NCBI RefSeq assembly: GCF_000981805.1
Contig: NZ_CP011132.1
Location: 1,054,001 to 1,118,000, forward strand
Source: Citrobacter amalonaticus Y19
GTDB lineage: Bacteria; Pseudomonadota; Gammaproteobacteria; Enterobacterales; Enterobacteriaceae
Direction: 5' to 3'
DNA: 64,000 nucleotides
The stretch's first letter is position 1; the number at the start of each line of letters is the position of its first letter. This document shows, in pieces, positions 8,828 through 17,709 of the stretch. The notes below the pieces were generated by a model. The model was not told the origin of the DNA, made no database searches, and saw only the letters and a list, made by a program, of their open reading frames with translations. Made by a program: the position numbers and the translations under genes.

Positions 8828-9574
8828 ATGGATATCCCACGTATTTTTACGATTAGTGAAAGCGAACATCGCATTCATAACCCGTTCACGCCGGAAAAGT
8901 ACGCCACACTGGGCCGGGTGTTACGCATGAAGCCGGGGGCGCGCATTCTCGATCTCGGCAGTGGTTCAGGTGAGATGCTCTGCACCTGGGCACGCGATCA
9001 CGGCATTAACGGTACCGGTATCGACATGAGCCCGCTCTTCACCGCGCAGGCAAAACAGCGTGCTGAACAGCTCGGCGTCAGTGAACGCGTGCATTTTATT
9101 CATAACGACGCGGCGGGTTACGTCACGGACGAAAAATGCGACGTGGCGGCGTGTGTCGGCGCGACCTGGATTGCCGGTGGCGTTGCCGGAAGTATCGAGC
9201 TGCTGGCAAAAAGCATCAGGCCGGGTGGAATGATACTGATCGGTGAACCCTGGTGGCGTCAGGTTCCCGAGACGGAAGAGATTGCCCAGGCTTGTGGCGT
9301 CTCGTCCAGGGCTGATTTTCTCACCCTTCCTGCGCTCGTTGGCTCTTTCGACGAACTCGGCTATGACGTGGTGGAAATGGTACTGGCAGACCAGGAGGGT
9401 TGGGACCGATACGAAGCGGCGAAATGGCTGACAATGCGTCGTTGGCTAGAAACGAACGCTGAGGATGAGTTTGCCGATGAGGTTCGCGCAGAGTTGACGA
9501 TAGCGCCCAAACGCCACGTTACGTACGCCCGAGAATACTTCGGTTGGGGCGTGTTTGCGTTAATTGCACGATGA
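8828..9574 (+). CDS. yjhP: SAM-dependent methyltransferase
   Basis: 248 residues, class I methyltransferase. Motif I is 'ILDLGSGSGEML' (residues 39-50), followed by the acidic 'GTGIDMSP' loop, and post-I 'HNDAAGYV' supplies the adenine-contacting aspartate. It is near-identical in wording to E. coli YjhP, which also ends the yjhX-yjhQ-yjhP operon. The substrate is unknown, and its role in the toxin-antitoxin pair is unexplained. The ATG at 8828 follows AAAGGAA. Confidence 0.88.
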   Translation: MDIPRIFTISESEHRIHNPFTPEKYATLGRVLRMKPGARILDLGSGSGEMLCTWARDHGINGTGIDMSPLFTAQAKQRAEQLGVSERVHFIHNDAAGYVTDEKCDVAACVGATWIAGGVAGSIELLAKSIRPGGMILIGEPWWRQVPETEEIAQACGVSSRADFLTLPALVGSFDELGYDVVEMVLADQEGWDRYEAAKWLTMRRWLETNAEDEFADEVRAELTIAPKRHVTYAREYFGWGVFALIAR

Positions 9575-9584
9575 AGTAAGTGAT

Positions 9585-9615
9585 ACGGCATAGCCTCCCG
9601 GCTATGCCGTTATTT
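9585..9615 (+). terminator. Terminator of the yjhXQP operon
   Basis: Perfect 11-bp stem ACGGCATAGCC/GGCTATGCCGT with loop TCCC, followed by the short T-rich TATTTA. It lies ten bases after the yjhP stop codon. Confidence 0.75.
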
Positions 9616-10126
9616 ACCTCAGATGAGAACGGTTGCCTTTGAAGAAGTGATGATGATTTTATAAAAGTGAACGGCCGTTTTATTTATTTAAGCAATTAAA
9701 TGAAATGATGTTGACTTAATGTTTTCATTCATTCCATTTTTTGTTTTGAGATTATTCTTTTACCTAAGAACAATCCTAATTTATATTTTTGAAGATGCAT
9801 GAAATTTCCGTCTGATTTGTTTATTTTTCTGGGTATAGGATAAATCATCCTATTTATTTGACAGTGTCACGCGCTGTAGATATGAATTTTTTGTTGCGTA
9901 ATGTTTGCTTTCTGTTGTTCAGTGCGATTTTTGTCAAAAACATAATGAATTGATAATTAAGATTATTTTACCATTGTTGTTAATGGCGTGATCTTGTTTT
10001 GTAACGTGAAAAGAAATAGTGATAGCTATTTCCTATCATGATGTATTGGATTGAACAGTTATATCTTTTGGCAGTTTTATTTAAGATAAGTGTATATTTG
10101 AAAATAGCGATACAAGGAGGGATAAC
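9616..10126. other. AT-rich intergenic region
   Basis: About 510 bp, much richer in A+T than the flanking genes, with many T- and A-runs and no credible reading frame. It is the type of DNA bound by H-NS and probably holds the promoter of the HTH gene at 10127. No single promoter stands out clearly enough to mark. Confidence 0.55.
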
Positions 10127-10687
10127 GTGGTTGTTGATGATGAACTTTCTCCACTTATCGCTCTTGCGCTGAGTGAAATAAAGAATAGAGCAGCGAGACC
10201 GTCAGACAGGAAACCATTCTACTTTCTTCCTGCTATGTGGGTACAAACACGATGTTGTTGTGCATTGATTTCTGAATATACCGTAGTGAGCATTTCCGAA
10301 AAACACGATAATTTATTCCTGAAACAGCATATCAATTATTGTGATCCTATCCCGCGGATCATTGAAAAACTCAGAGATGCGCAGGATAACAGTGGCGAAC
10401 AGAAGTGTGAATTTTGCCAGTTTATGACGAAGATGGAGCGGGCTGACAAACACACGCTCAATGCGATTGTCTGTCTGGAGACGTATGCTGACGCTTCGCA
10501 ATATCTGGGGCTGAGCCAAAAGTCGATATACTCAAGATTGTACAGCATTCTTGAACGTATTGGTGTTAACGATCGGCGGCTATTTTTACGCTGGTATAAG
10601 TATATGCTGATTCATTCGACAACATTTCGGCCTCGTGGTCTGAATATTATCTTTTCTGCTGCTGAAGACGTCCTGGCTCAGAACTGA
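10127..10687 (+). CDS. Orphan HTH (LuxR-like) regulator
   Basis: 186 residues starting at GTG, chosen because a near-perfect AAGGAGG lies six bases upstream. The C-terminal third ('TLNAIVCLETYADASQYLGLSQKSI...SILERIGV') reads as a tetra-helical DNA-binding domain of LuxR/NarL type, with recognition helix near 'QKSIYSRLYSI'. The N-terminal two thirds carry several cysteines ('RCCCAL', 'KCEFCQF') and no receiver or autoinducer domain that I recognise. The CxxC pair suggests a possible metal or redox site. It stands alone between an AT-rich upstream region and a terminator, as acquired regulators often do. Target and signal unknown. Confidence 0.6.
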   Translation: MVVDDELSPLIALALSEIKNRAARPSDRKPFYFLPAMWVQTRCCCALISEYTVVSISEKHDNLFLKQHINYCDPIPRIIEKLRDAQDNSGEQKCEFCQFMTKMERADKHTLNAIVCLETYADASQYLGLSQKSIYSRLYSILERIGVNDRRLFLRWYKYMLIHSTTFRPRGLNIIFSAAEDVLAQN

Positions 10688-10720
10688 ATGAGGCCATCGC
10701 TAAAGCCGTAAGTCACAGGA

Positions 10721-10747
10721 AAGGGGATCCGTAAGGATCCCCTTTTT
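10721..10747 (+). terminator. Rho-independent terminator
   Basis: AAGGGGATCC, loop GTAA, GGATCCCCTT, then TTT. The stem is perfect and lies 34 bases after the HTH gene stop codon. Confidence 0.85.
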
Positions 10748-11287
10748 GCGGGTAATGTCATTTCAGCCGTAAGGCGCAGTCTTGCCGATAGCGGAGAATA
10801 AATTCATCTTGTGAGCCACAATGGCTTTCATCCATTCTGTATCCCGTTTTGGCTGCCTTCCTGTCGGATATAAACCCTATGAACCACGGATAGCAGGACA
10901 GAACCGTCCTGATACGCCGGTGTTTGCCAGAAAGTTCTTAAGCGAAAAGAAGACGATAAAAGCGTGGCAGAGTATGCGTGCGATAGTCGAATAATGTTCT
11001 CTTTGTTAATTTAGCTTGTACAGTTATTTACAAAAAGGGGATAAATATAAATGTTACCTAAATCAAATTAATGATTTTATCCGCTCTGCTTTTTACGATG
11101 GCGGATTGTTGGCATGTCATGTCCCCTTTTTAAGGGAGAAAGTTCCGGAGTGACGATATAATATTATCGTTACTTAATCTTGTGAACTGAGTCAAAGAAT
11201 TAAATCAACCCCTGTCATGATTTCCACTTGTCATCCCATGATGGATTAATTAATCTAAAATGTATCCATTCTTTCGGAGTATGGCAT
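10748..11287. other. Intergenic region before the AraC gene
   Basis: About 540 bp with no recognised gene. It holds one unsupported small frame (10821-10994) and an AT-rich half from 10990 on, which probably contains the AraC-gene promoter. No operator or repeat is convincing. Confidence 0.5.
10821..10994 (+). CDS. Possible small basic protein (57 aa), unsupported
   Basis: ATG frame of 57 codons rich in Lys and Arg towards its end ('FARKFLSEKKTIKAWQ'). No ribosome site is evident and I recognise no family. It may be a gene relic or chance. It is listed because it fills an otherwise empty 540-bp gap. Confidence 0.2.
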   Translation: MAFIHSVSRFGCLPVGYKPYEPRIAGQNRPDTPVFARKFLSEKKTIKAWQSMRAIVE

Positions 11288-12148
11288 ATGAGTTCACTGT
11301 CGCAGCGAACGCAGGTCATTGAAAACTGGTATCGGGAATCAGAAGATTTTTCTACGCTGGTCAATTATCGGGTATTGCGCGCCGGTCATATATTAACAGG
11401 AGCGAATTTCCATATCCAACGCCAGTCTGTCGTGGGGCATGAACTTATTTTCTGTCTCAAGGGGAAGGGCGTTATTTGCCTGGAGAATAAAAAATACGAC
11501 GTGAAAGAAGGGAGTCTGGTCTGGCTTCCTGTCAGGTTTCCACATGAACACTTTCCGGACAGCGCCGATCCCTGGGAAATATTGTGGCTAAGAATTGACG
11601 GTTCGAAGATGGACAATATTATGAATTTTCTTAATGTTCTTCATCAACCGGTGTTTGAGTTTGAATCACCGGCTGAAATAACCGACATTTACCATCAACT
11701 ATTTAGTCTGATGAAAAGCCATACTCTGGTCGCGGATGCCCATTGCGACCTGTTGTGTTCGAAATTAATTTACACGCTTCTTGAAAGTCGCAGTCATGAA
11801 AATGAAAGTTCACCGGTGATCACCCATCGCGGATTAGGTCGGCTGATTTATCAAATTCACAGTCACTATAACGATGAATGGGATATTGATAAATTTATGC
11901 TCTATTGCCAGGTGAGTAAATCACAGCTTTTTCGACTCTTTCAGGAGACGTTTAATCAAAGTCCACTGCGTTGGTTGAAAAACTACCGCTTGTCTCAGGC
12001 GCGTCGCCTGTTAGTTGAAACGGATGCCACCATAGGCAGCATCGCAAGCCAGGTGGGGTATCACGATCAACTGCATTTTTCCCGCGAGTTCCATCGGGCG
12101 GTCGGCGTTTCGCCAAGTGAATTCCGGCGACGGGAAAAACCACTGTAA
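11288..12148 (+). CDS. AraC-family regulator, likely for the sugar operon
   Basis: 286 residues. The N-terminal half is a cupin-like sugar-sensing domain ('GHELIFCLKGKGVICLE', 'VWLPVRFPHEHFP'), and the C-terminal 100 residues hold the two AraC helix-turn-helix units ('DKFMLYCQVSKSQLFRLFQE' and 'IGSIASQVGYHDQLHFSREF'). The ATG at 11288 is preceded by GGAG at seven bases; an in-frame TTG farther upstream lacks such support. The gene runs convergently towards the porin and is the only regulator next to the 12-gene minus-strand catabolic operon. It is the natural candidate activator of that operon (inference). Confidence 0.85.
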   Translation: MSSLSQRTQVIENWYRESEDFSTLVNYRVLRAGHILTGANFHIQRQSVVGHELIFCLKGKGVICLENKKYDVKEGSLVWLPVRFPHEHFPDSADPWEILWLRIDGSKMDNIMNFLNVLHQPVFEFESPAEITDIYHQLFSLMKSHTLVADAHCDLLCSKLIYTLLESRSHENESSPVITHRGLGRLIYQIHSHYNDEWDIDKFMLYCQVSKSQLFRLFQETFNQSPLRWLKNYRLSQARRLLVETDATIGSIASQVGYHDQLHFSREFHRAVGVSPSEFRRREKPL

Positions 12149-12173
12149 GTGGCGTTCAGTCCTTATCAGGAAA

Positions 12174-12205
12174 GCGAACGGTTTTACCGTGATAAAACCG
12201 TTCGC
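12174..12205. terminator. Hairpin between convergent genes
   Basis: Perfect 13-bp inverted repeat GCGAACGGTTTTA/TAAAACCGTTCGC with loop CCGTGA, placed between the AraC-gene and porin stop codons. It lacks a long T-run but probably ends transcription from both sides. Confidence 0.65.
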
Positions 12206-12211
12206 CCGCGA

Positions 12212-13732
12212 TCAGAAGAAGGTTTCCATCTGAACGCCGAATGTCCACTCGCCGCCCGAGGTGAAACCTTTCTGACCAAAGGTGTCATTAGGGCTGTATT
12301 TATCCAGATCGTTATCCCAGTTCATCCACGTGGCGAAAACGCGTAACTCAGGGCGCGTAAAGAAGGGCGAAATATCGTCAGGTCGGAACGTTGGCGCAAA
12401 GGTCAGTTTGTAAAAATTCCCCTTCACCTTCTGATATTGCTGATAGCCATTAGGATCGAGATCCATATATTGCCAGGTCGCCTCATACCCTAACGCGAAG
12501 TTTTGCGTGATGTTCTGCATCAGTCGTCCGTTCAGGGTGACCCAGCGATAATCATCACCTTTCACGTAACGATCGGCACTCTGCTGAGCGAGCAGTGAAG
12601 GGGCAAAATCCCAGCCAGGCGAAAGATTGACGATGCCGTAACTGGCTAAACGTAACGTTTTCGCATCGGACAGTAACGCCGGGTCGGTGCCTATATTCTT
12701 CACTTCCGCGCCAAGACCTTGTCCCCAGGAGAGCACACTGCGCGTTTCACCTTTTGTCAGGCCATAAAAGCTGTCGCCCTGATACCCTAACAGCGCGGTA
12801 TAACCTTTGTTTGCCGCGTTGAAGACTTTATATCCGCTTAAGGTTTCACGTTCTTCATTGTCCTTTGCCTGCATCCCGCTGATGAATAATTGCACCGGGC
12901 CAAAATAGTTGTTGGCGGTCAGGACATAGTTTTGGACGTCATTGTTGACGACGTCCACATCGCCAAAACTACGGCCAATGAAGGAGAAGTTACTGCGAAT
13001 GTTATCGGTCCAGCGGATGTCATAGATACCGCCCCCGGTGCCGTTGAGCGCGACGAATTTAGAGTCCAGCCAGGGAATTTCGAAGTTGTCACGATCCACA
13101 CGCTTACCAGCCCATAGCGTCGTATCCTTAAAGGGGCCAGTAAAACTCGGAAGCGAAGCGATTTCAGCAAAGGCCTGGCTGACGTTCAGCGTGCTGGAAT
13201 CCGCCGTCCAGTCGTTATAGCTTTTCTGCTGATCGGCAATCATCGTCATAAATCGGGTCGTGGCGCCGTTTTCCAGTCGTTTTTTCTTCTCCAGATACAC
13301 TTCAACATACGTATCCGGTTCATTACCCAGACGGCCAATTGCCCCGCCGGTTTGTCCTGCCGGGGTCATAAATGGTCCCCCCTGGGTGTGACGGGCATTA
13401 TGGTTGGTCATCATGCCGGAACGCGCATAACCGTGCAGCTCAAAATAGTCATCTTCATCGGGCGTTATTTTTTCAATTCGCTGGGTGCGGGCTTCCAGGC
13501 CTTCCACCGATTTTTTCGCCTGCTGTGATTCTTGTTCTGTCTGTTTTAATTGACTGACCAGTTGGGCATTTTGTTTTTCGGCCAGCGCGGCCCGGCTTTC
13601 TGCTTTTTGCAGACGTAATTCCAGTTGCGACAACCGTTCTTCAATATTTAAATTTTGCGAAGAAGATGCATAAGGGATGGCAAAAAGATTCACTAAGCCG
13701 AGGCCGATACATGTCATAGAGGTAATTTTCAT
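12212..13732 (-). CDS. Saccharide porin of the LamB/ScrY type
   Basis: About 506 residues. A signal peptide of about 24 residues ('MKITSMTCIGLGLVNLFAIPYA') comes first. A charged, heptad-rich coiled coil follows (residues 30-90, 'ERLSQLELRLQKAESRAALAEK'), then a barrel of about 400 residues ending in Phe ('FGVQMETFF'). The coiled-coil extension before a LamB-like barrel is typical of ScrY and BglH-type sugar porins. The ATG at 13732 was preferred over 13756 because it starts the signal peptide and has GAG upstream. It is the last gene of the operon and would bring the sugar through the outer membrane. Confidence 0.8.
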   Translation of the reverse strand: MKITSMTCIGLGLVNLFAIPYASSSQNLNIEERLSQLELRLQKAESRAALAEKQNAQLVSQLKQTEQESQQAKKSVEGLEARTQRIEKITPDEDDYFELHGYARSGMMTNHNARHTQGGPFMTPAGQTGGAIGRLGNEPDTYVEVYLEKKKRLENGATTRFMTMIADQQKSYNDWTADSSTLNVSQAFAEIASLPSFTGPFKDTTLWAGKRVDRDNFEIPWLDSKFVALNGTGGGIYDIRWTDNIRSNFSFIGRSFGDVDVVNNDVQNYVLTANNYFGPVQLFISGMQAKDNEERETLSGYKVFNAANKGYTALLGYQGDSFYGLTKGETRSVLSWGQGLGAEVKNIGTDPALLSDAKTLRLASYGIVNLSPGWDFAPSLLAQQSADRYVKGDDYRWVTLNGRLMQNITQNFALGYEATWQYMDLDPNGYQQYQKVKGNFYKLTFAPTFRPDDISPFFTRPELRVFATWMNWDNDLDKYSPNDTFGQKGFTSGGEWTFGVQMETFF

Positions 13733-13821
13733 ATTATTCTCGGATGTTTCTATCATTATTAAAAGACAGGGGATTCTGCGCTTTCAAAAAAGCGCAGAGA
13801 ATTAATATTATTATTTTTGTA

Positions 13822-14154
13822 TTAATCGAGGTGGTATATTTCTTCCATTTCTACCCATAGCGTGCCTTCAGGTTCCCCTTCAAGCGGCATCTGGCAGGGC
13901 GACGTTTCCTGCCACCATTCCTGTGTTTTCAGGTGCGCGGCCATTTTCTGCTGGTCGGCTTCATAATCATCACCGGTATATTCCAGATAACTAAACAGCA
14001 GACCATTTTTGTAATAAATGGAAAAGTTGCGCAGATTACATTCTTTTATCATGGCATTGACTTCAGGCCAGGGATTCGCATGGAGTTCCTTATAATACGC
14101 CAGTTTTTCTGGCCGGACTTTCACCACGCAACCAAATCGACGAATATTGTTCAT
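13822..14154 (-). CDS. RhaM/DUF718-type sugar mutarotase
   Basis: 110 residues, the length of L-rhamnose mutarotase (RhaM) and of the fucose-locus mutarotase of Campylobacter jejuni. 'RRFGCVVKVRPEKLAYYKELHANPWPEV' carries the conserved Tyr and His of the family, and 'NFSIYYKNGLLFSYLEY' is the second hallmark. It interconverts anomers of a 6-deoxyhexose or similar sugar, supplying the form used by the dehydrogenase. GGAGGG lies eight bases before the ATG, and the preceding stop is one base away, so translation is coupled. Confidence 0.8.
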   Translation of the reverse strand: MNNIRRFGCVVKVRPEKLAYYKELHANPWPEVNAMIKECNLRNFSIYYKNGLLFSYLEYTGDDYEADQQKMAAHLKTQEWWQETSPCQMPLEGEPEGTLWVEMEEIYHLD

Positions 14155-14155
14155 G

Positions 14156-15088
14156 TTAATTACCCTCCTTATTAATCACACCCGCGCGTTGAAGGATGTT
14201 TTCAATTTCTGTTTTCATTTCTGCGGTCAGTGGCGACGCAGGGGGCAATGAATGGACAGAAATATCCAGGCCAGTAAGCTGTAATGCATATTTCACCGCA
14301 TTATAAAACGGCAGATCCAACCCGTAGAGAGGAGGGATCCAGGACAGCGACTGTTGCAATTCTACGGCTCGGGAATAGTCCTGCTTATGCCAGGCATCGC
14401 GGATCCCACAGGTGAGTTGTGGTGCAAAATTGGCGCTGGCGGGAATACAGCCATCTCCTCCCAGAATTAATGTGCCAAGAAGGTACTCATCGTAACCGGC
14501 AAAGACAGCAAAATCGGGGCGCACGGGTTTTACCGCGTGCAGCGTTTCCCTGATATGGGAAAGTGTATCGACCGTGTCTTTCAACCCCACAATGTTCGGG
14601 CAGTCGATGGCAAGGGTTTTGATAATCTGTACCGGAATGGATTGCCCGGTCAGCGCGGGGAAATTATACAGGATTACCGGAAGCGACAGCGCCTTCGCCA
14701 CCCGTTTAAAATGTTGAAGCAGGTTACTTTCACTGAGCGGGTTGTACCAGGGGTTCACGACGACCACGCCATCCGCGCCGAGGCGTTGCGCATGAAGACC
14801 GGCGTCAATGGTCTCCTGTGTGCCGCAACTGGCAATGCCAATCAGCACGGGCTTTCGACCTGCAACCTGGCGCATACAAAATGCGGCGACATCCTGGCGC
14901 ATCTCGCGGGACATATGGGCAAACTCTCCGGCGCTACCCAGGAAAAAAAGCCCGTCCACGGGGGAATTGATCAGGTGCTCAATAAGGATAGCCTGCGCCG
15001 TTTCGTTGAATTCACCCTCAGCGGTGAAGAGTGTCGGAACCGGCGGGATCACCCCGCTGAACAGCGGTTGGGTCATCTGCTGTGTCAT
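14156..15088 (-). CDS. 2-keto-3-deoxy-sugar-acid aldolase (DapA family)
   Basis: 310 residues, paralogue of yjhH. The Schiff-base lysine is K170 in 'VGLKDT', the catalytic tyrosine Y141 in 'ILYNFP', and 'GSAGE' (51-55) replaces GTTGE. In this operon its substrate is most simply 2-keto-3-deoxy-L-fuconate, which would give pyruvate and L-lactaldehyde; the gene before it encodes an L-lactaldehyde-reductase homologue. Its ATG overlaps the fucO-like stop (ATGA). An alternative start lies four codons on. Substrate is inference; family and catalytic residues are seen. Confidence 0.85.
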   Translation of the reverse strand: MTQQMTQPLFSGVIPPVPTLFTAEGEFNETAQAILIEHLINSPVDGLFFLGSAGEFAHMSREMRQDVAAFCMRQVAGRKPVLIGIASCGTQETIDAGLHAQRLGADGVVVVNPWYNPLSESNLLQHFKRVAKALSLPVILYNFPALTGQSIPVQIIKTLAIDCPNIVGLKDTVDTLSHIRETLHAVKPVRPDFAVFAGYDEYLLGTLILGGDGCIPASANFAPQLTCGIRDAWHKQDYSRAVELQQSLSWIPPLYGLDLPFYNAVKYALQLTGLDISVHSLPPASPLTAEMKTEIENILQRAGVINKEGN

Positions 15089-16254
15089 TGTCTGTTCACT
15101 CCGTTGAAAGCCTGCTGATAGAGTGTAGCGATGTCATCCTCCGTGGCCGGGCGTGGGTTTCCTCCGGTACAGACATCGTTAAAGGCGGCCAGTGCCAGTT
15201 GCGGAATGTCGTCCTGATTCATGCCAATCTCACGCAGTGATGCGGGAATCCCGACATCGTGATTGAGCTGATAGACCGCATCGACAGCCGCCTGTCGGAC
15301 TTCTTCCAGCGGCAGCGTGGCGGCGTCGGGAATGGCCATTGCCTGGGCGATGTCGCGGTATTTTTCTCCGGTGCAGGGCGCATTCCATGCCATTACCTGA
15401 GGTAACAGGATGGCATTAGCGACACCGTGTGGGGTGTTGTAAAACGCGCCCAGCGGATGTGCCATGCCATGGACGAGGCCGAGACCCACATTGGAAAACC
15501 CCATCCCGGCGATGTACTGCGCAAGCGCCATTTTTTCCATCGCGTCAGCATCGCCAGCCACTGCGTTGCGCAGCGATCTGGCGATCATTTCAATGGCTTT
15601 GAGATGGAGCGCATCCGGTAATTCCCAGGCGCCACGCGTAATATAACCTTCGATAGCATGCGTAAGAGCATCAATGCCGGTGGCGGCTTTTAGCGAACCT
15701 GGCATCGCATCCATGAGATCCGCATCCACAAGCGCGACCTGCGGAATGTCATGTGGGTCGATACAGACAAACTTCCGCTGCTGCGCTTCGTCGGTAATCA
15801 CATAGTTAATGGTAACTTCTGCTGCGGTCCCTGCCGTGGTAGGAAGGGCAATGATCGGCACGCAGGGACGGGTCGTTTCAGCGAACCCTTCCAGGCTGCG
15901 AACATCGGCAAACTCAGGATTATTAATGATGATCCCAATCGCCTTACAGGTATCCTGAGGCGATCCGCCGCCGACCGCGATAAGGACATCAGCGCCGCTG
16001 GCGCGAAATGTTTCCACGCCTTCCTGCACCACGGTAATACCGGGATTCGGTACCACGCGGTCGAATAATGTCCAGGCAAAACCCGCCTCATCAAGTTGGG
16101 TGGTAATTTTCCCGACAATACCGCATTTGACCAGGCCGCTGTCGGTGACGATGAGTGCTCTGGTAAAACCCCGTCGGGTGAGTTCATTAATTAACTGGCC
16201 GCGGCAACCTCGCCCAAACCAGGCGGTTTCATTTAATATCATGCGTTGTGTCAT
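15085..16254 (-). CDS. FucO-like lactaldehyde reductase
   Basis: 389 residues, iron-containing alcohol dehydrogenase very close in wording to E. coli FucO, including 'RMILNETAWFGRG', 'GGGSPQDTCKAIGII' and 'IDPHDIPQVA'. The Fe ligands are D195, H199, H262 (or H266) and H276. FucO reduces L-lactaldehyde to L-1,2-propanediol with NADH. The start at 16254 gives the FucO N-terminus. Its presence is strong evidence that the aldolase beside it releases lactaldehyde and so that the sugar is a 6-deoxyhexose. It is not fucO itself, because no fucPIKUA genes surround it. Confidence 0.88.
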   Translation of the reverse strand: MTQRMILNETAWFGRGCRGQLINELTRRGFTRALIVTDSGLVKCGIVGKITTQLDEAGFAWTLFDRVVPNPGITVVQEGVETFRASGADVLIAVGGGSPQDTCKAIGIIINNPEFADVRSLEGFAETTRPCVPIIALPTTAGTAAEVTINYVITDEAQQRKFVCIDPHDIPQVALVDADLMDAMPGSLKAATGIDALTHAIEGYITRGAWELPDALHLKAIEMIARSLRNAVAGDADAMEKMALAQYIAGMGFSNVGLGLVHGMAHPLGAFYNTPHGVANAILLPQVMAWNAPCTGEKYRDIAQAMAIPDAATLPLEEVRQAAVDAVYQLNHDVGIPASLREIGMNQDDIPQLALAAFNDVCTGGNPRPATEDDIATLYQQAFNGVNRQ

Positions 16255-16335
16255 TATAGCGTCCCTCTTGTTGCGGGCAGGCGAGGGCCTACCCACCCGT
16301 TGCCGAGTGTGGTCTCGCCTGCAAACCGTTATTTT

Positions 16336-17640
16336 TTATTTAACTGATTTAATCGGTAATACAAAGAATGATGAAGCAAAGACAAAAATAATGGCGGCAA
16401 TAAATAATGATGAATAATCATTATTAAATGTCGCGAGCAGCCAGGCCGATAATATGGGACTAAATGACTGCGGTAATACTGTCGCAATAGTCAGGATCCC
16501 CATATCTTTACCCGCTTGTTTACCGCCGCCAGGTAATACCTGAGTCATCAACGCCATATCAATGGAGGTATAGGCTCCGTATCCCAGTCCCATAATTGCG
16601 GCATAAATATACATACCGGTCAGGGTTGGCATGACCAGAGGAATACAGAGTCCCGCCGCCATCAGAATGCTGGAGAGAAAGACGAAAATTTTACGCCGCT
16701 GCAGCTTATCGGAGATGATGCCGGATACCAGACCGGAAAAGAGCAGGGTGGACAGCGTGATGACCGAGATGGTGCCGATGGCGTAGTTGGATTCTTCAAC
16801 GCTTAAGCCAATGAAATCCTGAAGGATATACAGTTGATAGGTCACCACGCCCTGGTAGCCCAGGTACATAGCAAAGCGACCAAAGAATGCCCAACCGAAA
16901 TCGGGATACTGGCGTGGACTGACCCAGAAGTTTTTGAAAAATGTTCCCCATTTGAAAGGTTCAACCGGCATATTTCGCGTTGAAGGCTCACGGTTAATCA
17001 GCACAAACGCAACACAGCAGGCTGCGATAGCCAGGGCAAATACCAGATAGCCTAACTGCAGATTCCACGCCAGATACCCGGCCAGGATGATGCCGACGGT
17101 TCCGCCCGCTGTTGAACCCGCACCGACGAAACCTGAGGCTATCCCTCTGTTTTCAGGTAAGAATCTGTCTGCCACGACGGTCGCGAGCGGTCCGTTCATA
17201 CAGTTCAGCGAGACGGCGGCCATCAGCCAGAAAACCGCAATACCGGCGATGGTTGTCATCATCGAGATGCCGAAGATCGCCAGCCCACCGATTAACGCGC
17301 CACCGACAATGAAAGGAGAGCGGCGGCCCCATGTTGAACGGCATCGGTCGGATAATGCCCCGGCAATAGGTTGCGCAAAAATAGTAAACAACAGTGCCGT
17401 GGTCATCACGATGGCAAGGTTGTTAGCCTTATTGGCCGGATCGATTTGCGCGACATGGTTCGGTAACAGAACGGAAATGACGCCACAATATAAAGCCAGC
17501 AGAACAAAGAAATTGGCGAACAGGGAAGCCAGTAATATATTTTTCTTTTTCCCGGTGACCATGATATTGCTTTCCGGAGAGTCGGTTTGATGCGTGTCGG
17601 CAACCTTCCCGGATGGCAATGTGTTGGTATTATCAGACAT
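16336..17640 (-). CDS. MFS sugar transporter of the operon
   Basis: 434 residues with 12 predicted membrane spans. It has an MFS loop 2-3 motif 'GALSDRCRSTWGRRSPF', which is the SLC45/GPH-like variant found in glycoside and sucrose carriers. An N-terminal hydrophilic tail of about 30 residues precedes the first span. It is the only inner-membrane carrier in the 12-gene operon and is flanked by pathway enzymes, so it probably imports the sugar with H+ or Na+. Substrate inferred from context. Confidence 0.82.
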   Translation of the reverse strand: MSDNTNTLPSGKVADTHQTDSPESNIMVTGKKKNILLASLFANFFVLLALYCGVISVLLPNHVAQIDPANKANNLAIVMTTALLFTIFAQPIAGALSDRCRSTWGRRSPFIVGGALIGGLAIFGISMMTTIAGIAVFWLMAAVSLNCMNGPLATVVADRFLPENRGIASGFVGAGSTAGGTVGIILAGYLAWNLQLGYLVFALAIAACCVAFVLINREPSTRNMPVEPFKWGTFFKNFWVSPRQYPDFGWAFFGRFAMYLGYQGVVTYQLYILQDFIGLSVEESNYAIGTISVITLSTLLFSGLVSGIISDKLQRRKIFVFLSSILMAAGLCIPLVMPTLTGMYIYAAIMGLGYGAYTSIDMALMTQVLPGGGKQAGKDMGILTIATVLPQSFSPILSAWLLATFNNDYSSLFIAAIIFVFASSFFVLPIKSVK

Positions 17641-17709
17641 GCTTATTTCCTCAAATTTTATTCAGTAGGGTAAAATGAAATAAACGACATCAGTGTAGAT
17701 ACGACGTTA

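Noticed and set aside
14537..15118. 193-codon plus-strand frame opposite the DapA-like aldolase
   Set aside because: Antisense shadow of a gene with intact catalytic residues; no start context.
15085..16254. Calling this gene fucO
   Set aside because: It is clearly FucO-like, but fucPIKUA are absent and it belongs to a different operon, so the symbol is withheld.
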